Shown here: positions 1-13,427 of the stretch, piece by piece
Layout of the letters: every line of letters starts with the position of its first letter
How positions within the stretch are numbered: the stretch's first letter is position 1
Source: Eremophila alpestris peregrina
Lineage: Eukaryota; Chordata; Aves; Passeriformes; Alaudidae
Assembly (NCBI GenBank): GCA_009792885.1
Contig: WMCF01000006.1
Location: 4,454,444-4,518,443, forward strand
Direction: 5' to 3'
Length of the DNA stretch: 64,000 nt
Position numbers and translations under genes: made by a program
The notes under the pieces: model-generated
Seen by the model: the letters and a program-made list of their open reading frames with translations, nothing else
Database searches by the model: none
What the model was told of the DNA's origin: nothing

Positions 1-1143
1 CCTCTGTGTCTGGACCATAACCTTGGAACAGCACCTTTACAGCTGTATCCTGAGCCAGAAAACTAGGACTCTTTTCAGCCTGAATTTCTCTAACTGTCTT
101 TTATGACTTTTATCTGTTAGATGAAAGAAAACCTTTGTCAGAAATCCTGTCCCCATGCAGGCAATCACAAACTATGAAGCCACAACCTCTTCAATTTTTC
201 TTGACAAATTACACAGACTGAAATTCTTCAGCTCCCCAAGGTATTGCAGTGCAAATTTTAGGTTTAAAAGAGGGCACTTGAGAACCCCAGTGATTTGATC
301 CTTTTAAGCAGATGGACTGACAAAGGATCCAGTCATGCTTGAAAAGAGATGAGAATCTTGCTCTAAATATCTGACTTTGTCCTTTAACATTGAGTCCCTC
401 TGCCCACACAGGTAGACAGGTGAAGAAAATGCAGGATTTTAACTCTGGTACATCTTTCTATATGCACATCATTAGCAATGAGAAATCAAGTATTCTGAGA
501 CCTTCCTGGATCCCACCCTGGCTGTAGACAGCAAATGCCTCTAATAAATCCCCACTCCAAAACCCCTGGACCTCCAGTGTAGGAGGAAGGGATGGGGATG
601 CTCCATTAGGTATTTTATTTTTAACTATGATGAGGACAGTAGCCAAATTTCCAGACTATGAAGGAATTTCACCTTTCAGAAGCACAGCTGAACATCATGT
701 TTGAAAACTTCAGCCTTTCCAGGAGACACTGCCCTCATGTCCCACTCAAAAGGCAGTTAAGCCCATCTCTTGTAAGACTGCCACTGTCTTTCTTTTCTCA
801 TTAAAGTGGAGAAAGAGAACAGGGAAAAAGACCTCCAAACTTATACACATTCCAATAAAGAAAAAAAATCCACTTCGAATGTTTTTTTGCTGAAAAATCC
901 TTTAATAAAAAAAGGCAAAATCCCCCTAACATAACAAAAACAAAAAAAGAAAGAAAGGAAAAAAAAGAGAGCCAAAACTGAAACCCACCAGAACCAACCC
1001 TTTGCAGATTGTGTTAGACTTTGGAAGAAAAATAATTTAAAATTGTATCTATATATACACACCTCAGAGAGAGGGAGGGAAATCATTCCATAGATACAGA
1101 TATAGAACATATATCCTGTATCCTATCTGGAGCCAATCCCTTG

Positions 1144-1163
1144 CAGCCTCTTGCAAGAGGCTG
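1144..1163. repeat. Perfect 20-bp palindrome
   Basis: CAGCCTCTTG at 1144-1153 is followed directly by its exact reverse complement CAAGAGGCTG at 1154-1163, with no loop. The symmetry stops at the next base on each side. It sits in a GC-richer patch within the FAT3 intron. A dimeric protein-binding site is possible, but chance cannot be excluded over 64 kb. Confidence 0.85.
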
Positions 1164-1599
1164 GGAGCTGCAGCCCCAGGAGGAAGCCCATGGCACACAA
1201 GGGCACGCCTGCACCTTGCCCGAACTGCCCAGAGCTCTGTTTCCCAAAATCCTGCTCTGCACTCCTCCGCACAGCAAGGGAGCCCAGCAACAAACCCAAC
1301 ACTGATCAATACCGCCTTGGTTTTTCTGAAAAGCATCTCCATCTGCTTTTCCCCATCTGTTGTCTCAGGCTCCCCCGAAACTGCGAGCTTTTTCGGTGTA
1401 GCAACCATCTTTTACTCCACTTATCCTGCCAAGCACGGCAGGGCGCTGCCTCGCGGCTGCAGCCACCAAGGTGCCACAATATTGCAAATAAATATTTAAA
1501 AAGAAAATTAAGTCACTGTTTCGGCTTACCAAAAGGCAGCACAGGTTTTGCTTTTCCTGACTGAGTTCTTAGCGATGAATTATTTTTAATTACTAAATA

Positions 1600-1700
1600 A
1601 TTGAAAAAAAAAGTGCTAAAGAAAATCCACAAAAAACCACACACTTGTGCAAAAAAAACACCAAACCACAAAACCAAACCCAACCTGAACCCCCCAATCC
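1600..1700. repeat. Low-complexity A/C-rich tract
   Basis: The plus strand runs through about 100 bases made almost only of A and C (runs of A broken by CCA, ACC and CACAC units), with very few G or T. It is not a regular microsatellite. The open reading frame through it (lysine, proline and asparagine rich) is a product of the composition and not a gene. Confidence 0.6.
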
Positions 1701-4700
1701 TTCTTACTGTTCTTGCAGGACTCAATGTGCAGAAATTCAGGTATCTTGAGTATATGATTCCGATTTTTTTTAATCCAAAGGAACTACTAGAGGTGGGGGC
1801 AAGCATTCATGATGACAAAAGCCAAGTCCAGACACATAGATGGGTGAAACAGTTTTGGACATACAGTATTTTCTGTGTCATGCAACTGTCTTTATACAGT
1901 CCCTTCAACAAAATGTGTATTCTTTTCTTCAGGTTTTCATCTCCTTTCCTCATGTTTGTTTATAAGCAAAAATAATTTCTCTCTACATAGGAATCTTCTC
2001 TGAAATTTCTGTCTTCCCATTAAATCTTAATTACATTCTCAGTGCTGCACTTCTGCTGTTAATAAGGCAGCCTGGTAAAGATGTTAGGCTAATGCCTTGC
2101 GGGTTGTTTGCAAAATCCCAGCTATTTTGCACAGTGACTTCAAGGAGAAAGTAGAGACAGAAGTTTTGGAGGTGGAAAGGGAACCTCCTCCTGCAGGCTG
2201 AATACAATAAAAAGTCCTTAAGATCCTCCCTGCTCAACATCAGGTAGCAGAAGGAGAGATGCAGCGACAGATTAGGGCTAAGCTTGGGAGTGGGGCATGA
2301 AGCACCCCCTCATGCAGCTCACCAAACAAGGACTGTATCCAAATCCTGCCTATTTGCTTCTCTGACGCTGAACTGAGCTTCCTTCTTAAAGGACTCTTAA
2401 AGGACCTCTGCAAGTGAAGCCAACCCAAGCCGAGGGGTTTTCACACATACAAATGCAGGGCATGGGCATATTATTGAGTCATAGCTGCAGCTCACCCAAT
2501 AGACTACTGGAGTTAATTCTTAAGCATGTGTTCTGCCTTATTTTTTTCCCTTTAATGCACAGCATTCCTCTAATCAGTTTGGATTACATTAAGTGTTAGA
2601 AGAAAGAAATAAAAAACCTGAGAGAAATCCCCTAAGAAATTACAGACTCACATGAAAAATATCTCAGCATAACGTATATCTAAGCTGTTAATATAGTCTA
2701 ACATTTTCCCATCCATGCAGCTACTTTGGGTAGTCTTGTGTGTGTTTATTCTCTGTTTAATTAAACTAATTCACACCTACTCAATAAACTAAATTTAGCA
2801 GCAATTATTCTTTGCATCATTTGCAGTACATTCCCAGGTTGTGTCTCAAGAACTGCCTCAAACACAGAATAATAAGGACAAAGAGAAGATTCTTCATCCC
2901 CATTTGCCTCTCCTTTAGGAGAGGGGATTACAGCATTTCTTCAAATATTTAAAAAAAACTCATCTCATTCTTCTATTAAAAATAACTGCAACATCTTTGA
3001 GCAATGACAGCACCTTTTCATAATAATAACAACTTCTTAAGAATAAATTGGTCAAATTCTGAGGTGGCACAAACCACATAATTCAGCTGATGATGTAGCA
3101 CTACAAGCACTTGTGCTTCTTGAAGCAACTTTTTTTTTAATACTGCACATTTTATTACATGGAGCCTGTGAATAAAATGAAGGTCAGAAAATACAAGCAT
3201 ATGGTGAATGAAGCAAAATTAATTATAGCCAAAATATTCTCTTGCAGAGCAGACTTAAATTTATCTTCTGGGTATTGTGGCTACATTAAAAAAAAAATTC
3301 ATGTACGCTGCTGTTCATACACTGTTGGTAAGTTAAAATTCAGGAAATAATACTTGGTTTTCAAACCAAATCCCTTTAAGAGCTGCAAAGCTACTTGCTA
3401 ATTACCATATAAATAGATCACTGCAGCACAGATTCCTTGCACGAAACTCATCTGACACAAACATTACATTTCTCTTAGAAGGCAACAAACCCACAGCATG
3501 TCATGACATTGACTCATAGACACAGGAAGCAACAAGGAAACGGTCCTGCTTACAAAGTACAAGCAAAGGTACTATTGAGAAAGAAAGAACATGATTACTG
3601 GGGGTAGTGGGAGACTTAAGTGCTCTGGGTTTGCTTCCTTGCTCCATGACAGCACCAGCATGAACACTTAGGTTTGTGCCTGCATTAGGCTGATGAAGAA
3701 GGGGGTTGCTTCATCCTTTCAAAAGACAGAAGTCAGCTCTGCCTTTATATGTCCAGGTTCCAACAGAGCCATCTGAGACTCCTTGTCCCTGTGCAAACTG
3801 TAATTCTTTCTCTCCTGCGGGCAACCCAGGTTTGCTTTTGGGACAGAGAGAAAGAAAGGCAGGGAAGGACTGGAAGCCAGGGATGGAAAAGGGTAGGCTA
3901 GCTGGAAACAGGATAGGAAATAGATTCTACCAGGGCTCCAACATGCCCTGTACATGTTCTGTACACATGGTAGAAAACACTGGTGCCAGGAGTGCCTTGC
4001 ATTCAGGAGGTTAGGATGGGCTGGACCCATGCCATAAGACTTTACATTACATGTGGCCACGGGCACTGACGGCAAATTAAGACCAAATTTTTGTTGCTGG
4101 CGTCAGATGAGTTAGCTGCTCCTTTGCATCACTTCCCTGCTTGTAAAAACTAAAACTGGTCCTATTCTATCTTACCAAGCAGCATAAAGGACTTAGCTAC
4201 CACAGGGGGAAAAACCAAGTAGGAACAACAAGCAAGGAAGTAGAGGCATAGTAAAATCCCCATGACGATCAGTGTAAAAACAAGGTTACAAGAGCATGGT
4301 CCCATGTAAAAAGTGTTTTTTAAAGATTCAACTTCAGAGCTCTTCAAGCTCTGTAGAAAGCTGTGTATAATGTGTGCTCTGTGAAAACTGTGATTAGGGG
4401 GATCTTCTGATATTTAACCCCCAGATACTGCTTTATTTTTACACATGTATGTCTCTGGTTAAATTAAGCTCTGTGCCTGCAGACATATGGCAGCCCGATC
4501 TGTACAATTACACAGATAAGGTCACATACTTAACTGGCAACAACACTACTAATTTCAAAGAAGTTGTGTCAGTCTTCCCAGCAAAAGAAAAACACTCTCA
4601 TTAACATAAGAGGAAGGGGAAAGGAGGGGAGAGTAATTTCACAGAAAATAATTATCTTTGGCTATGACAGCGTAACTCTGATGGAAACAGAGTCAGAAAA

Positions 4701-7700
4701 AAAAGGGGGGGAAATAACATAATCCACTGTTACACTTACTTTTTGAACAGACTAGTTTAGCTGAACTGTGAGGTCACGAGACTTTGGGGGTTTAAGAGGT
4801 GCTGACACAACCTCCTATGTGATGGAAGACAAAGAGGAATTAATAGTTGGTGATTACTGACATCGTTATGGCTTATGCAAACACACCTGCCTTCCCAGTT
4901 GCCTTCTCTTTTTATTCCAATTTCCGAGCTTTGTTATTTTTTTTAATACCCACATGCAGTATAGGTCAATCTAATTCTCCCAACAGGAAATATCACTGTT
5001 TGTACCAAGGATCAGATATTACCTAAGAGTAAACCAGAACTACATTCCTTGCCTCTAACTTCCAGTCCATTAAGAGGCTTTAGAATTTGCTCACGCAAAG
5101 TGAGACACTATTCAAGCCATGACAAGTGCCTGTTCGAATACAACAGTATGATTGTAATCACTGCACCTGAGCAAAAGGGGGAAAAGCTGGTTTAATACTG
5201 TCTGCCTGGGATTTGCAGTAGTAGTAACTTTGACTGTTTAGCAAAAGATAAACACAAGTTACTTGATTGATTAAAAAGCAGTAGGAAATAAAAAAGGAAA
5301 AAAGAACGCCCTCAACTACCCCCATCCCAAGCTTTCACCTCCTCTGGGCTAACATCACAGCTTTACTATCCTCCCTGGCAGCTCCCTCTCCAGATACCTG
5401 CCCCTGCATGAATGTCACGCTCACAGGCTCCACACCTCAGCATCCCTAACTCACCAGCCTAATTCCTCCTGCCAGAGTTCAGACTTGGACCACAAGCAAT
5501 TAGTGTAATGCAGAGACATCTGCTGATGTTACCATAATAATGTATGGCAGGATATGACAAGTATCCATGGTGTATGTATTGAGCATACATTTAACAGGGC
5601 TATTACTCAGTACTTGTGGTACAGTTTCACCCAGGAAGCTCAAATGTGCTTCTGCCACTGATAATAACTCTAACAAGAGAATTTGGCTACCTGGAAGTGA
5701 ATTGAACAGCCCTAATTAAAAATTAGTGAAGGAATAGCACAGCCTATTAAAAAGATGGGCGATTTAAACAGTTCTGCCAAGCCATGATTTCTGGAAATTT
5801 ACGAATAGAGAAATTGAACTGACAGACAAGGTAGAAAAATGAGTTTCACAGCTAAGCTGATAGACCAAATTACTTCTGAATAGGCAGAAGACATGCTCTG
5901 CTGATGTTTTTAAAAATAGTAAATTATTAATGTAATGCACAACAACACAGATTTATGAGATCAGTGGCAAAATCGTTGCTATTCCAGAATTGGTGCTGGG
6001 ACAGAAAAGAAGGGAGCTGGTTACACTGACCCTTGCCCTTCAGATATAAGTCTCTACTGAAGCAAACAGGGAGTTCAAATTCAAAACTGGTGCTGCACTG
6101 AGTGAGAACAAAATTGTCCAGCCAAGGCAACGGGAATATTCCTTAAACTTCTTACTGTGAAAGAGGTCTGAAGAAGTCATCATGGAGATCTAAAGAAAGG
6201 TTAAAACTTCTATAAGCCAAGTATAAATCTGCTGATTACAAAGAAATGGCATTTATAAAAAATACTGTATCTTTAAATGCCATTTTAAAAGAGGCACTTG
6301 ATACCAGAGACACCTAGCAATCTCAACCACATTCAGTGCTTCATGAATAAAAACCCACTGCTAGCAGAAATCAGGTCTGTTCAAGAGAAATGATAAAACT
6401 GGATTTATGGTTTTATTAATAGCAGCATTACTGTAGCTGCAACTGAGGTGACACAGCTCACACCTTTATCCTCTCCACAGATAACATATACAGAATGAGA
6501 AGAAAATTGCTGCCAGAGAGAATGGGAGGAGGGAAGAGACATGCTGGCTGAGCTCAAATTTTGTCATTTTTAGGGGAATTAGTGCCATTAGACAATAGTT
6601 ATTTAGTCTAAAATTCTTTTACATTCCACTTTATCCTACCATTTTGGACGTTTGTTTTTTTTTTTGGAGTGGGGGATAGGGGGTTGGGTTTGGTTTTGGT
6701 TTTTAGCATACCTATGAATACATGGTTCTGAATGCACATCTATTAATGCCAAAATGCCTGAAAAATCAATAGCTTGCATTTCCTGAGCATATTTGTTCTG
6801 CAAACTGTCTACATTAAATTAATTTACAGGACAATCCCACAAGGCAAGAAAATACTTCCACTTACAAAAAACAAAAACAAAACCAAAAAAACTATGAGGT
6901 GAGGTGACTCACTCAAAGTCAAAAGAAGAGTTTGTGTCCCTGCTATGCTGCAGCTCAGGATCTAACTGAAAATTTACTCTGGGGAATAAACGTGCCCTGG
7001 CAAGCAGATGGACTTGATTTACATCCTCCTCTCTATTTTTTTTTCTTCTCCTCTTTTTTCTTAATTATTACTATTATTATTGTTATTATGAAAAAACCCT
7101 TAATGCAGGAACTTTGTCTAATACGCTGTACAGTGCCTAGCACACTTACAGGTCCCACTGTGATTAAGCACACAACTCCAACATCCATGGTCCTTTGATT
7201 TTCCAGCTGTTAACCCTGGGCTCAAACCACTGGAAATACAGTGTCTAGTAAAGAACAAGCCATGCCAAAGCGGAAATTAAAGCTTCTAAAATGCTCCAAA
7301 GCTCAATTTTTAACAGTGAGTGTATTACAAAGAAGTCATTAAAAGCCACACTTTTAAATAATAGAGAAGTGAAAGCAAAGAAAGTAGATCATTTAGCATG
7401 TGTTGATACAACATAAATTACAGAGAATGGAAGCCAGCTAATGTGGTAGGGGAATTACATTGTAAAAATCTGTATTAGTTATGGTCACATACCAGTGATG
7501 GATATATCAGGCTGGACTCTGCAACTGTTGGTGAACTCAGCATTTGTACACACAGTGTTAAAGAGCATGGAAAGAAATGAAGACTGATTTCCCAAATTCA
7601 CCATTAACTGGAGAGCCCCACAATCAATGTCTTTTCCCTCTGCAAGGTCCTCTCTGCTCTTGGACAGGGCAAGGACACTCACAGGCTGAATAGCATTGAG

Positions 7701-8180
7701 TTATTCATGCTATATGATGTGATCTGCAGAGCTGATTTTCATCATACACATGAGCTGCCAAAAATGGCTCCATGGCCAAGGCACATGAGGGAGACACCCT
7801 TCAGAAGGAGCACCCATGTGGGAGGGAGCTGATTTGCAACTCCATCAAAATTCAAAATACGTTTTCTAATTTGATCACTATAGCACTTAAAACACACCCT
7901 GGAGAAAGACTGCAAGTCAGACTAAAAATCTAAAAAAACCCCAAAAACTAATGGCCTTCATTTACAAGATACAGAAGATCTTATTTCAGAGGAAGTTTAT
8001 TGAGAGTTTAGCAGCATGGATGGAGGAGACAGGACAGGTGAGTGTCCCTTGGCCACAAAAACAGGCTGAGAAGCCTAGAAACCCTCCATGACCACTGGGA
8101 AACCCTCCAGAGCTGCCCAGAGCAATCCCCTCCTTAAGGTCTGCTCTATAATATTTAAATGTGATAGAAGGATAATCACT

Positions 8181-8325
8181 GCTCCATTCCTGGAAGTGTT
8201 CATGGCCAGGCTGCATGGGCTTCTGAGCAACTGGTCTAGTGAAAGACACGCCTGCTCATGGTATGGGTGTTGGAACTAGATGGTCTTTAATGTCCCCTCC
8301 CAAACCATTCCATAATTCTATGATT
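8181..8325 (+). mobile_element. CR1 LINE 3'-end fragment
   Basis: The segment contains the typical avian CR1 tail in order: a stretch reading tcctggaagtgttcatggcc, then ggtctagtgaaag, then gttggaactagatggtcttt, then a cccaaaccattcc stretch and the terminal ataattctatgatt. It is a 5'-truncated copy, as nearly all avian CR1 copies are, diverged at many sites and so not recent. Recognition is from memory of the CR1 consensus; the upstream limit is approximate. Confidence 0.85.
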
Positions 8326-11300
8326 TCTGGGCTGAAAAGAGGCACTGAGTACCCAGCATCTGTACTGTTGGCAGCCACCAGGATGCGGAGCAGCAGCAAA
8401 CCACTGGATTTGTCCAAGTCTGTGAGAGTAAAGACATGTGGGGATTTCTCAGGACAAGCCAAAGAAAAGCTGCTATAAAAATCAGGATGCATGACAGGAG
8501 GGTGAAGCACTATTTTAGTATGGCAGAGCAAACGTGGCTTTCAGACCTGGCAGGATTCTACGCCAGCTGGCTTTGTGAGTGCAAAAGAAAGCAAAGGCCA
8601 GCCTACTGAGAAGAGTAGCATTCATACCAATTAAATTCTGACACTCACTAACCCCCCATTAGTTTGTATAAATATTAATACTACTTCAGCATGAAAATTT
8701 CCAGAGTCTTTACAAATCTAAGTGCAGATGTGACAGTTCAGAGAACTTCCAGAGGCAGGGTATTGCTGTTCTGCAAAGATGTACTGACTTACATGCACTA
8801 TTTCTAAACCTCCTAGTGCATCCTGCCTTACCACTGCAGCAAATACTATTTCAGGAGTGCCAGGGGTCTGCCTCTGTTTAAGCAGTGCCAGCAAAAGGCT
8901 AAGCAAGGTGTAAGCAGATTTTCCAGACATACAAGCATAATTTTAGAGTAAATTAATTAATAGCAATGTGCACAAGAATTAAATTTGGTGGACTGGGGAG
9001 TTAGTTAAAGAATATATTAAGTAATCTACATAATACTGAAGAGAAGCTTACTGGGTTTTTTCAAAATATGTTAACACTAAACAAAATAATGTAATGGTTT
9101 GAATTAAAATTTGTTTTTTCCAGAGCGCAGAAAGATAATAAATCAATGCAGTATATTACCCTGTGCTGTGAAATTAACACCCATATACATGAAATAAAAA
9201 TCAGAATTTACAGCTCTGATCAATCAATTTCTTTTATTAACTCCATCTTCTGTTTTATTTACTTTCTACCCCAGAGTGACTGACTCAGGCTGAACGTGGC
9301 ACTCCTGGGAGCTGGTCAGCCCAGCTGCTTTGGCAGCAGCTCTGCTGTCCTCCCCCTCTCGCACCACCCACGAACGAGCACAGCCCAGTGACCCTGTGCT
9401 CTACCAAAGCAACCCTAACCCCTCCCAAGCACAAAAGTCAAGCTATGAGGAAAAGGCCTGGCTCTCCCAGCAGCTACAGCAGGGTTCAGGCTGACTTGCA
9501 GCTGCTTAAGATGCTGAGCTCCAGGAATGCCACCCCTGCTGCTGCATGTATACACAGCTGGGAAACAAATGCCCAGGGGAATGCCTTTCCCTGTAGTCAC
9601 CTAAACCCAAGAGTCACCTCAACTTTTTGAAAAACATGTTTCCTACTTCCCTCACAAAACTGTGCTTTGCAATCTATTCCTCTTTGCCCATTATAAAGGA
9701 AAATGTCAGCTTGCTCTCTTGGATCTGCTACATTTAGGCTGCAGTGTCCACCAGTTAGCAGAACAAGGCTGCCTTGTTCTCCAGTGTGAATGATTTATGG
9801 TTTCACACGTGCTCATGTGCTACATTATTCACTTAGTACTTGTACCTATGAATATCAGCTCATGAGATAAAAAGTGTGTACCAAGGCGTGAACTGATGCT
9901 TGGCTGTATTTTAATAAAAATATCAAGGTGAGAAAAAGAAAACACTCCCTTCATGGGAGGTTGCCCACACTGCCTTTCCAATCCTGACACATGGGTGGGC
10001 TGCTCATGTTCCTGTCCTCTTCCCTGAAGCACCCATATAAACCCCAAGCCTGAAGAGGAGGGCTCTTGCCACCATGTACTTGTGCCCCCACAGCAGTCAG
10101 CTGAGCTGCACAGGGTGACTTCAGTGCCCAAATCTTGCTATTAGCAGCTTTTCAGCAGCTCTTCATTCCTGCAGGAGCAACCCTTCATCTCCCTAAAACC
10201 CATAGAGCAAACTGCAGGTAATAATCCTGAAAGGTCTGAAGCCTGCCTTCAAACAGATCCAAATGCACACAATGCATTTGCAGTTTGACTGCCTAAAACA
10301 GCCACCAGGAGCTGTGCCAGTCTATAAAAATGTAGGAAGTGACAACTTGTCTATTAAGAGGTTTCTTCTATCTACAGATATGGCATACAAGGAGTAATGT
10401 TGCCTCTGCTATCCAGATAATCAATCAAGATTGTAAGAATTGGCTGCAATTATGATCCTGAATTAGAATCAGGGACAAAACCTGCACTCACTGTGTCCCC
10501 ACTTGATCAGACACGTAGTCCATGTGCCTCCAGAAACCTGCCTGACCTGCATGAGCAAGGCAGCTGAAAGCAAGCTCCAGAGGAAGGCAAACATGGTCAC
10601 TGCTGACCTCCAAAGACAGCTGAGAACATCCCCGTGCTCCAGCAAACTCCCCACCTCTTCTGCCACTTCCCACCAAAAGATGTAAAAAATGCAGCAAGTT
10701 GACTCTCAGCAGTGGATTACTCACAGGAGTGAGATGTCAGTTTGCTGGCAGTGTTTAAACTTCCAAAGTGACACAGAAAAGATCCCCTTTCTCAAATGAC
10801 TGTTCTCTCCCGACAGCAGGAGCATGCTCATTCAGCCCACGTATGCAGCAATCGCAGCATATTTGGGTTCACATTAAACCTTTTCATCTTGATTATACAG
10901 CATGCTGTCGCATTTAGGGCTGCTGTGCAACGCTCTACGTGAGTTACTGCTGTGCTGAATCCCAGCAAGAGCAGGGGGCTGGCAGGCTATGAACCTCTTC
11001 TGTGTGTGCAGAGGTCTCCTGTACAAAACAACTGGAGTGTAAATTACTGTCTTAGAGAAAGCCAGTGCACTGCAGGGAGACGGCTGAAAGGAGCCTTGTC
11101 AGAGACCCCCAGGGGCACTCTCTAGGAAAATCCATTATGCTTTTATTTCTCGGACATCAGCATCCCCATCAGGAGAAAGCCTTCTGATGTCAAGGCCTGG
11201 AGCTCCCCTTTGGGAAAAGGTATCTCTGCACACACACCCTCCTTCAGCCTCATCGCTTTCAAACCAGCTCAAAGAGGCCACCTTGCCCATTTCTCACTGC

Positions 11301-13072
11301 TCTGTGTTTGGCACTGAATTGGATAGAAGGGGATGATTTATCCTCTCTATGACAAATCACAGCCAGTCACTAGCAAGGATGCTCGCTGAGTGTAAGGGGG
11401 GCTCTTTAGGAGTTGCCCAAGCAACAAAGTTACTCATCCTGAAGCCTTTAAGTTCCCAGACAGCAATTTCCACAGTGCAAATGGAGATTAACCACCATCA
11501 CTGTTAACTGTGAGAATAAGATCTCAGTGTTAGGGAAAAGTATCCTTCCTGCTTTCCAGAGGGACAAAGAGCCAACCCACAGGGTGTGCCACCAGGCTAG
11601 GGTGCTGCAGGGCTGCCACGTGCCCAGCACCAGTCCTTGTCACAGGCTCATCCTGGCAGATAAGCAGGGCTGTGCTGAGCAGATTGCTCTGCGGGAGGAG
11701 CCGATGGAAGGGAAGCACAAGCATTAAACACTGTGAGTCCTAACTCTGCTACTTTGCCCAGATGGGATTTCTGGGGTGGGGAGGGGGAGAAGGGATGCAG
11801 ATGGAAGAGCATCTTCGACCATTCCAAGTGTTAAAAATAAGTGAGATATGTGCCTTAGGGCTCAGCAGATTGAACACAGTGATTAGAATTCATTCTCCAT
11901 AATTCTTCACCTGGGCTTACGCCTGAGAAGATCCTGACCCCTTCTTATGTCACACATTGCAATAGGATTGCCCAACCAAATGTTGAAAACCTGTTTAGTG
12001 AACATCATTTCCACACACAAAGTTAAAAATGTTCCCTCTCACGTCTATTCCTTCTTGTTTTTTAGCTGTTTTGAAATTTGCAAAAGATATAAATAAACTT
12101 TAAAAAAACCCACCAACACCGCAGAACAAAACTAGGAGCATGAAAACAAGCAGGAGCACTGCGCAAATTCTCTGGACTACCTTCATATTTATCAGCATAT
12201 TGCTCTGAAAGATCCCCTCAACTCTCCAGCTCCAGATCATGCTGGGGGGTCCCACAAGCCCAGCAAGTGAGCAAAGCTGGCTGCATGCTGGAGTGAGGAA
12301 CACCAGATGCCAAGCACAGGTAGCCACCCAGCAGAGCATCCACGACCTCAGGCTGCATCTCCTGGCGCAATTTCTTTATCAGCCTCATTCAGCAGATGCA
12401 CCTGGGGTACAGACATGTGCAGAGCTGCTCTGCATGGGTGCCATGCTCCACTGCCAGCTAACAACAGTAATTTAACTTAAAATAATCACCATCTCTGCCA
12501 CACTGCACCCACAGGCTGCCTCCCCAGCTGTTACAAATCAATGCAAACACATGGATTTTTTTTTTAAATGCCAGAGGGACGTTTAGGTCATCTAAACTGT
12601 CTTTTTGTATAAAGCAAGCCATAGAATTAAATCCACCTACTTTAATATGGAGCTTTAATTACATGTGCTGGACAGTCATCATGTCACTCACTTAAGTGGT
12701 GCTACACCAGCTTATAAAGAACAAAACAGTGCTCTGTAACCTGCAACAGCTGGAATCTGCCTCCTAGCACTGCTCTGCAGACTCAGTGCAGCAAAGTCCC
12801 ATCCCTGCAGACACAGGGAAGAGGCAACAGCCAGCAGGGATTCAGTGACCCAGGGCAGAATGATTGCTGCAGCAGCACATCTGCAGCACATCATCTGCCA
12901 GAGCCTTCGTGCACCTACGCAAAGCAGAATGCTACAGACACATGCAAGATGCTTTAGTCACATAAGCAACCAGAAAACAGGGGTTTGGAAAGCAAACCAG
13001 TGCACCCTGAAGGGGTGAAAGCTGATAAATATGTAAATTGCATTTTCCCACTGCCCTGAGGCAACAGGATTT

Positions 13073-13078
13073 TGTTAC
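13073..13078 (-). other. 5' splice donor of the FAT3 exon
   Basis: On the minus strand the exon ends ...AAAACAG and is followed by gtaaca. The CAG|GTAA context is a strong vertebrate donor and leaves the codon G|GT (glycine of the KTG motif) split in phase 1. Beyond the donor the open frame carries on as non-cadherin residues (NKILLPQGSGK...), which supports the exon ending here. Confidence 0.88.
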
Positions 13079-13393
13079 CTGTTTTGGAATTGATTACAAA
13101 GAAGTTCTGGGGATTTCCACTTGTAATCCGGTAACTCAGCTTGTCATTAGTGCTGGAGTCAGGGTCCTGGGCTTGGATCTGAATGACAGATACATCCTTT
13201 GGGGAGTTTTCCATGACAACTGGGTAGTAGATAGGCTCAGAGGTGAGAGGGGCATTGTCATTCACATCCTCCACTTCAATGTAGACTTCAATGGTAGTGT
13301 AGAGCGGGACAACACCATGATCAGTCGCATACACCGTCAACCAGTAGGATTTGGTCGTCTCCCGGTCAAGAATATCTGCCGTATAAATAACTC
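13079..13393 (-). CDS. FAT3: Internal coding exon of a giant Fat-type cadherin, best match FAT3
   Basis: The exon encodes 104 whole codons plus a split glycine codon at each end (G|GA in, G|GT out), 315 bp, phase 1-1. It starts inside one extracellular cadherin repeat: LDRE lies at exon residues 8-11 (13370-13359), and the repeat-ending calcium-binding DVNDNAP at residues 42-48 (13268-13248). The next repeat opens with a VMENSP segment (the xEx calcium ligand, E61), carries the AxDxD motif as AQDPD (residues 74-78), and ends after FFVINSKTG. Fat cadherins are very large single-pass membrane proteins with about 34 cadherin repeats, EGF and laminin-G domains, acting in cell-cell contact; vertebrate FAT3 is known for neuronal morphology. 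The wording (TKSYWLTVYATDHGVVPL, then TSEPIYYPVVMENSPKD) agrees with what I recall of FAT3 and less well with FAT1; this is from memory, not alignment. By comparison with FAT1 and FAT3 it should be the exon just after the very large first coding exon, near residue 1100. No stop or frameshift is present. Confidence 0.9.
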
Positions 13394-13427
13394 CTGCAGA
13401 AAAACAGAAAGCAAAGGATGTCATGAA
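13394..13427 (-). other. 3' splice acceptor with polypyrimidine tract and possible branch point
   Basis: Read on the minus strand, a pyrimidine-rich run (tttgctttctgtttttctgcag) ends in CAG at 13396-13394, immediately before the first exon base at 13393. A TTCAT stretch (complement of 13423-13427) fits the loose vertebrate branch-point consensus yTnAy, with its A about 31 nt upstream of the exon. The acceptor places the exon start in phase 1, which restores the expected glycine codon. The branch point is inference; the acceptor is seen directly. Confidence 0.85.

Larger units (their letters stand above)
1..13078 (-). other. FAT3: FAT3 downstream intron, at least 13.1 kb, incomplete
   Basis: No further cadherin-like coding segment was seen on the minus strand in this stretch. 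In particular I found no reverse-complemented coding for the DENDN-type motif expected in the next FAT3 exon, so that exon should lie beyond position 1. The stretch holds a 20-bp perfect palindrome (1144-1163), an A/C-rich tract (about 1600-1700), a CR1 3' fragment (8181-8325) and G/T-rich sequence near 6650-6705. The remainder is unremarkable AT-leaning intron. Some slightly GC-richer patches (1140-1290, 9280-9610, 12240-12440) have no coding or repeat signature I recognise. Confidence 0.8.

Noticed and set aside
9280..9610. Possible CpG-island promoter
   Set aside because: Somewhat GC-richer, but CpG dinucleotides are few and no transcript start context is visible.
13079..13393. Assignment to FAT1 or FAT2 in place of FAT3
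   Set aside because: The segments TKSYWLTVYATDHGVVPL and TSEPIYYPVVMENSPKD agree better with my memory of FAT3. A paralogue cannot be fully excluded without an alignment.
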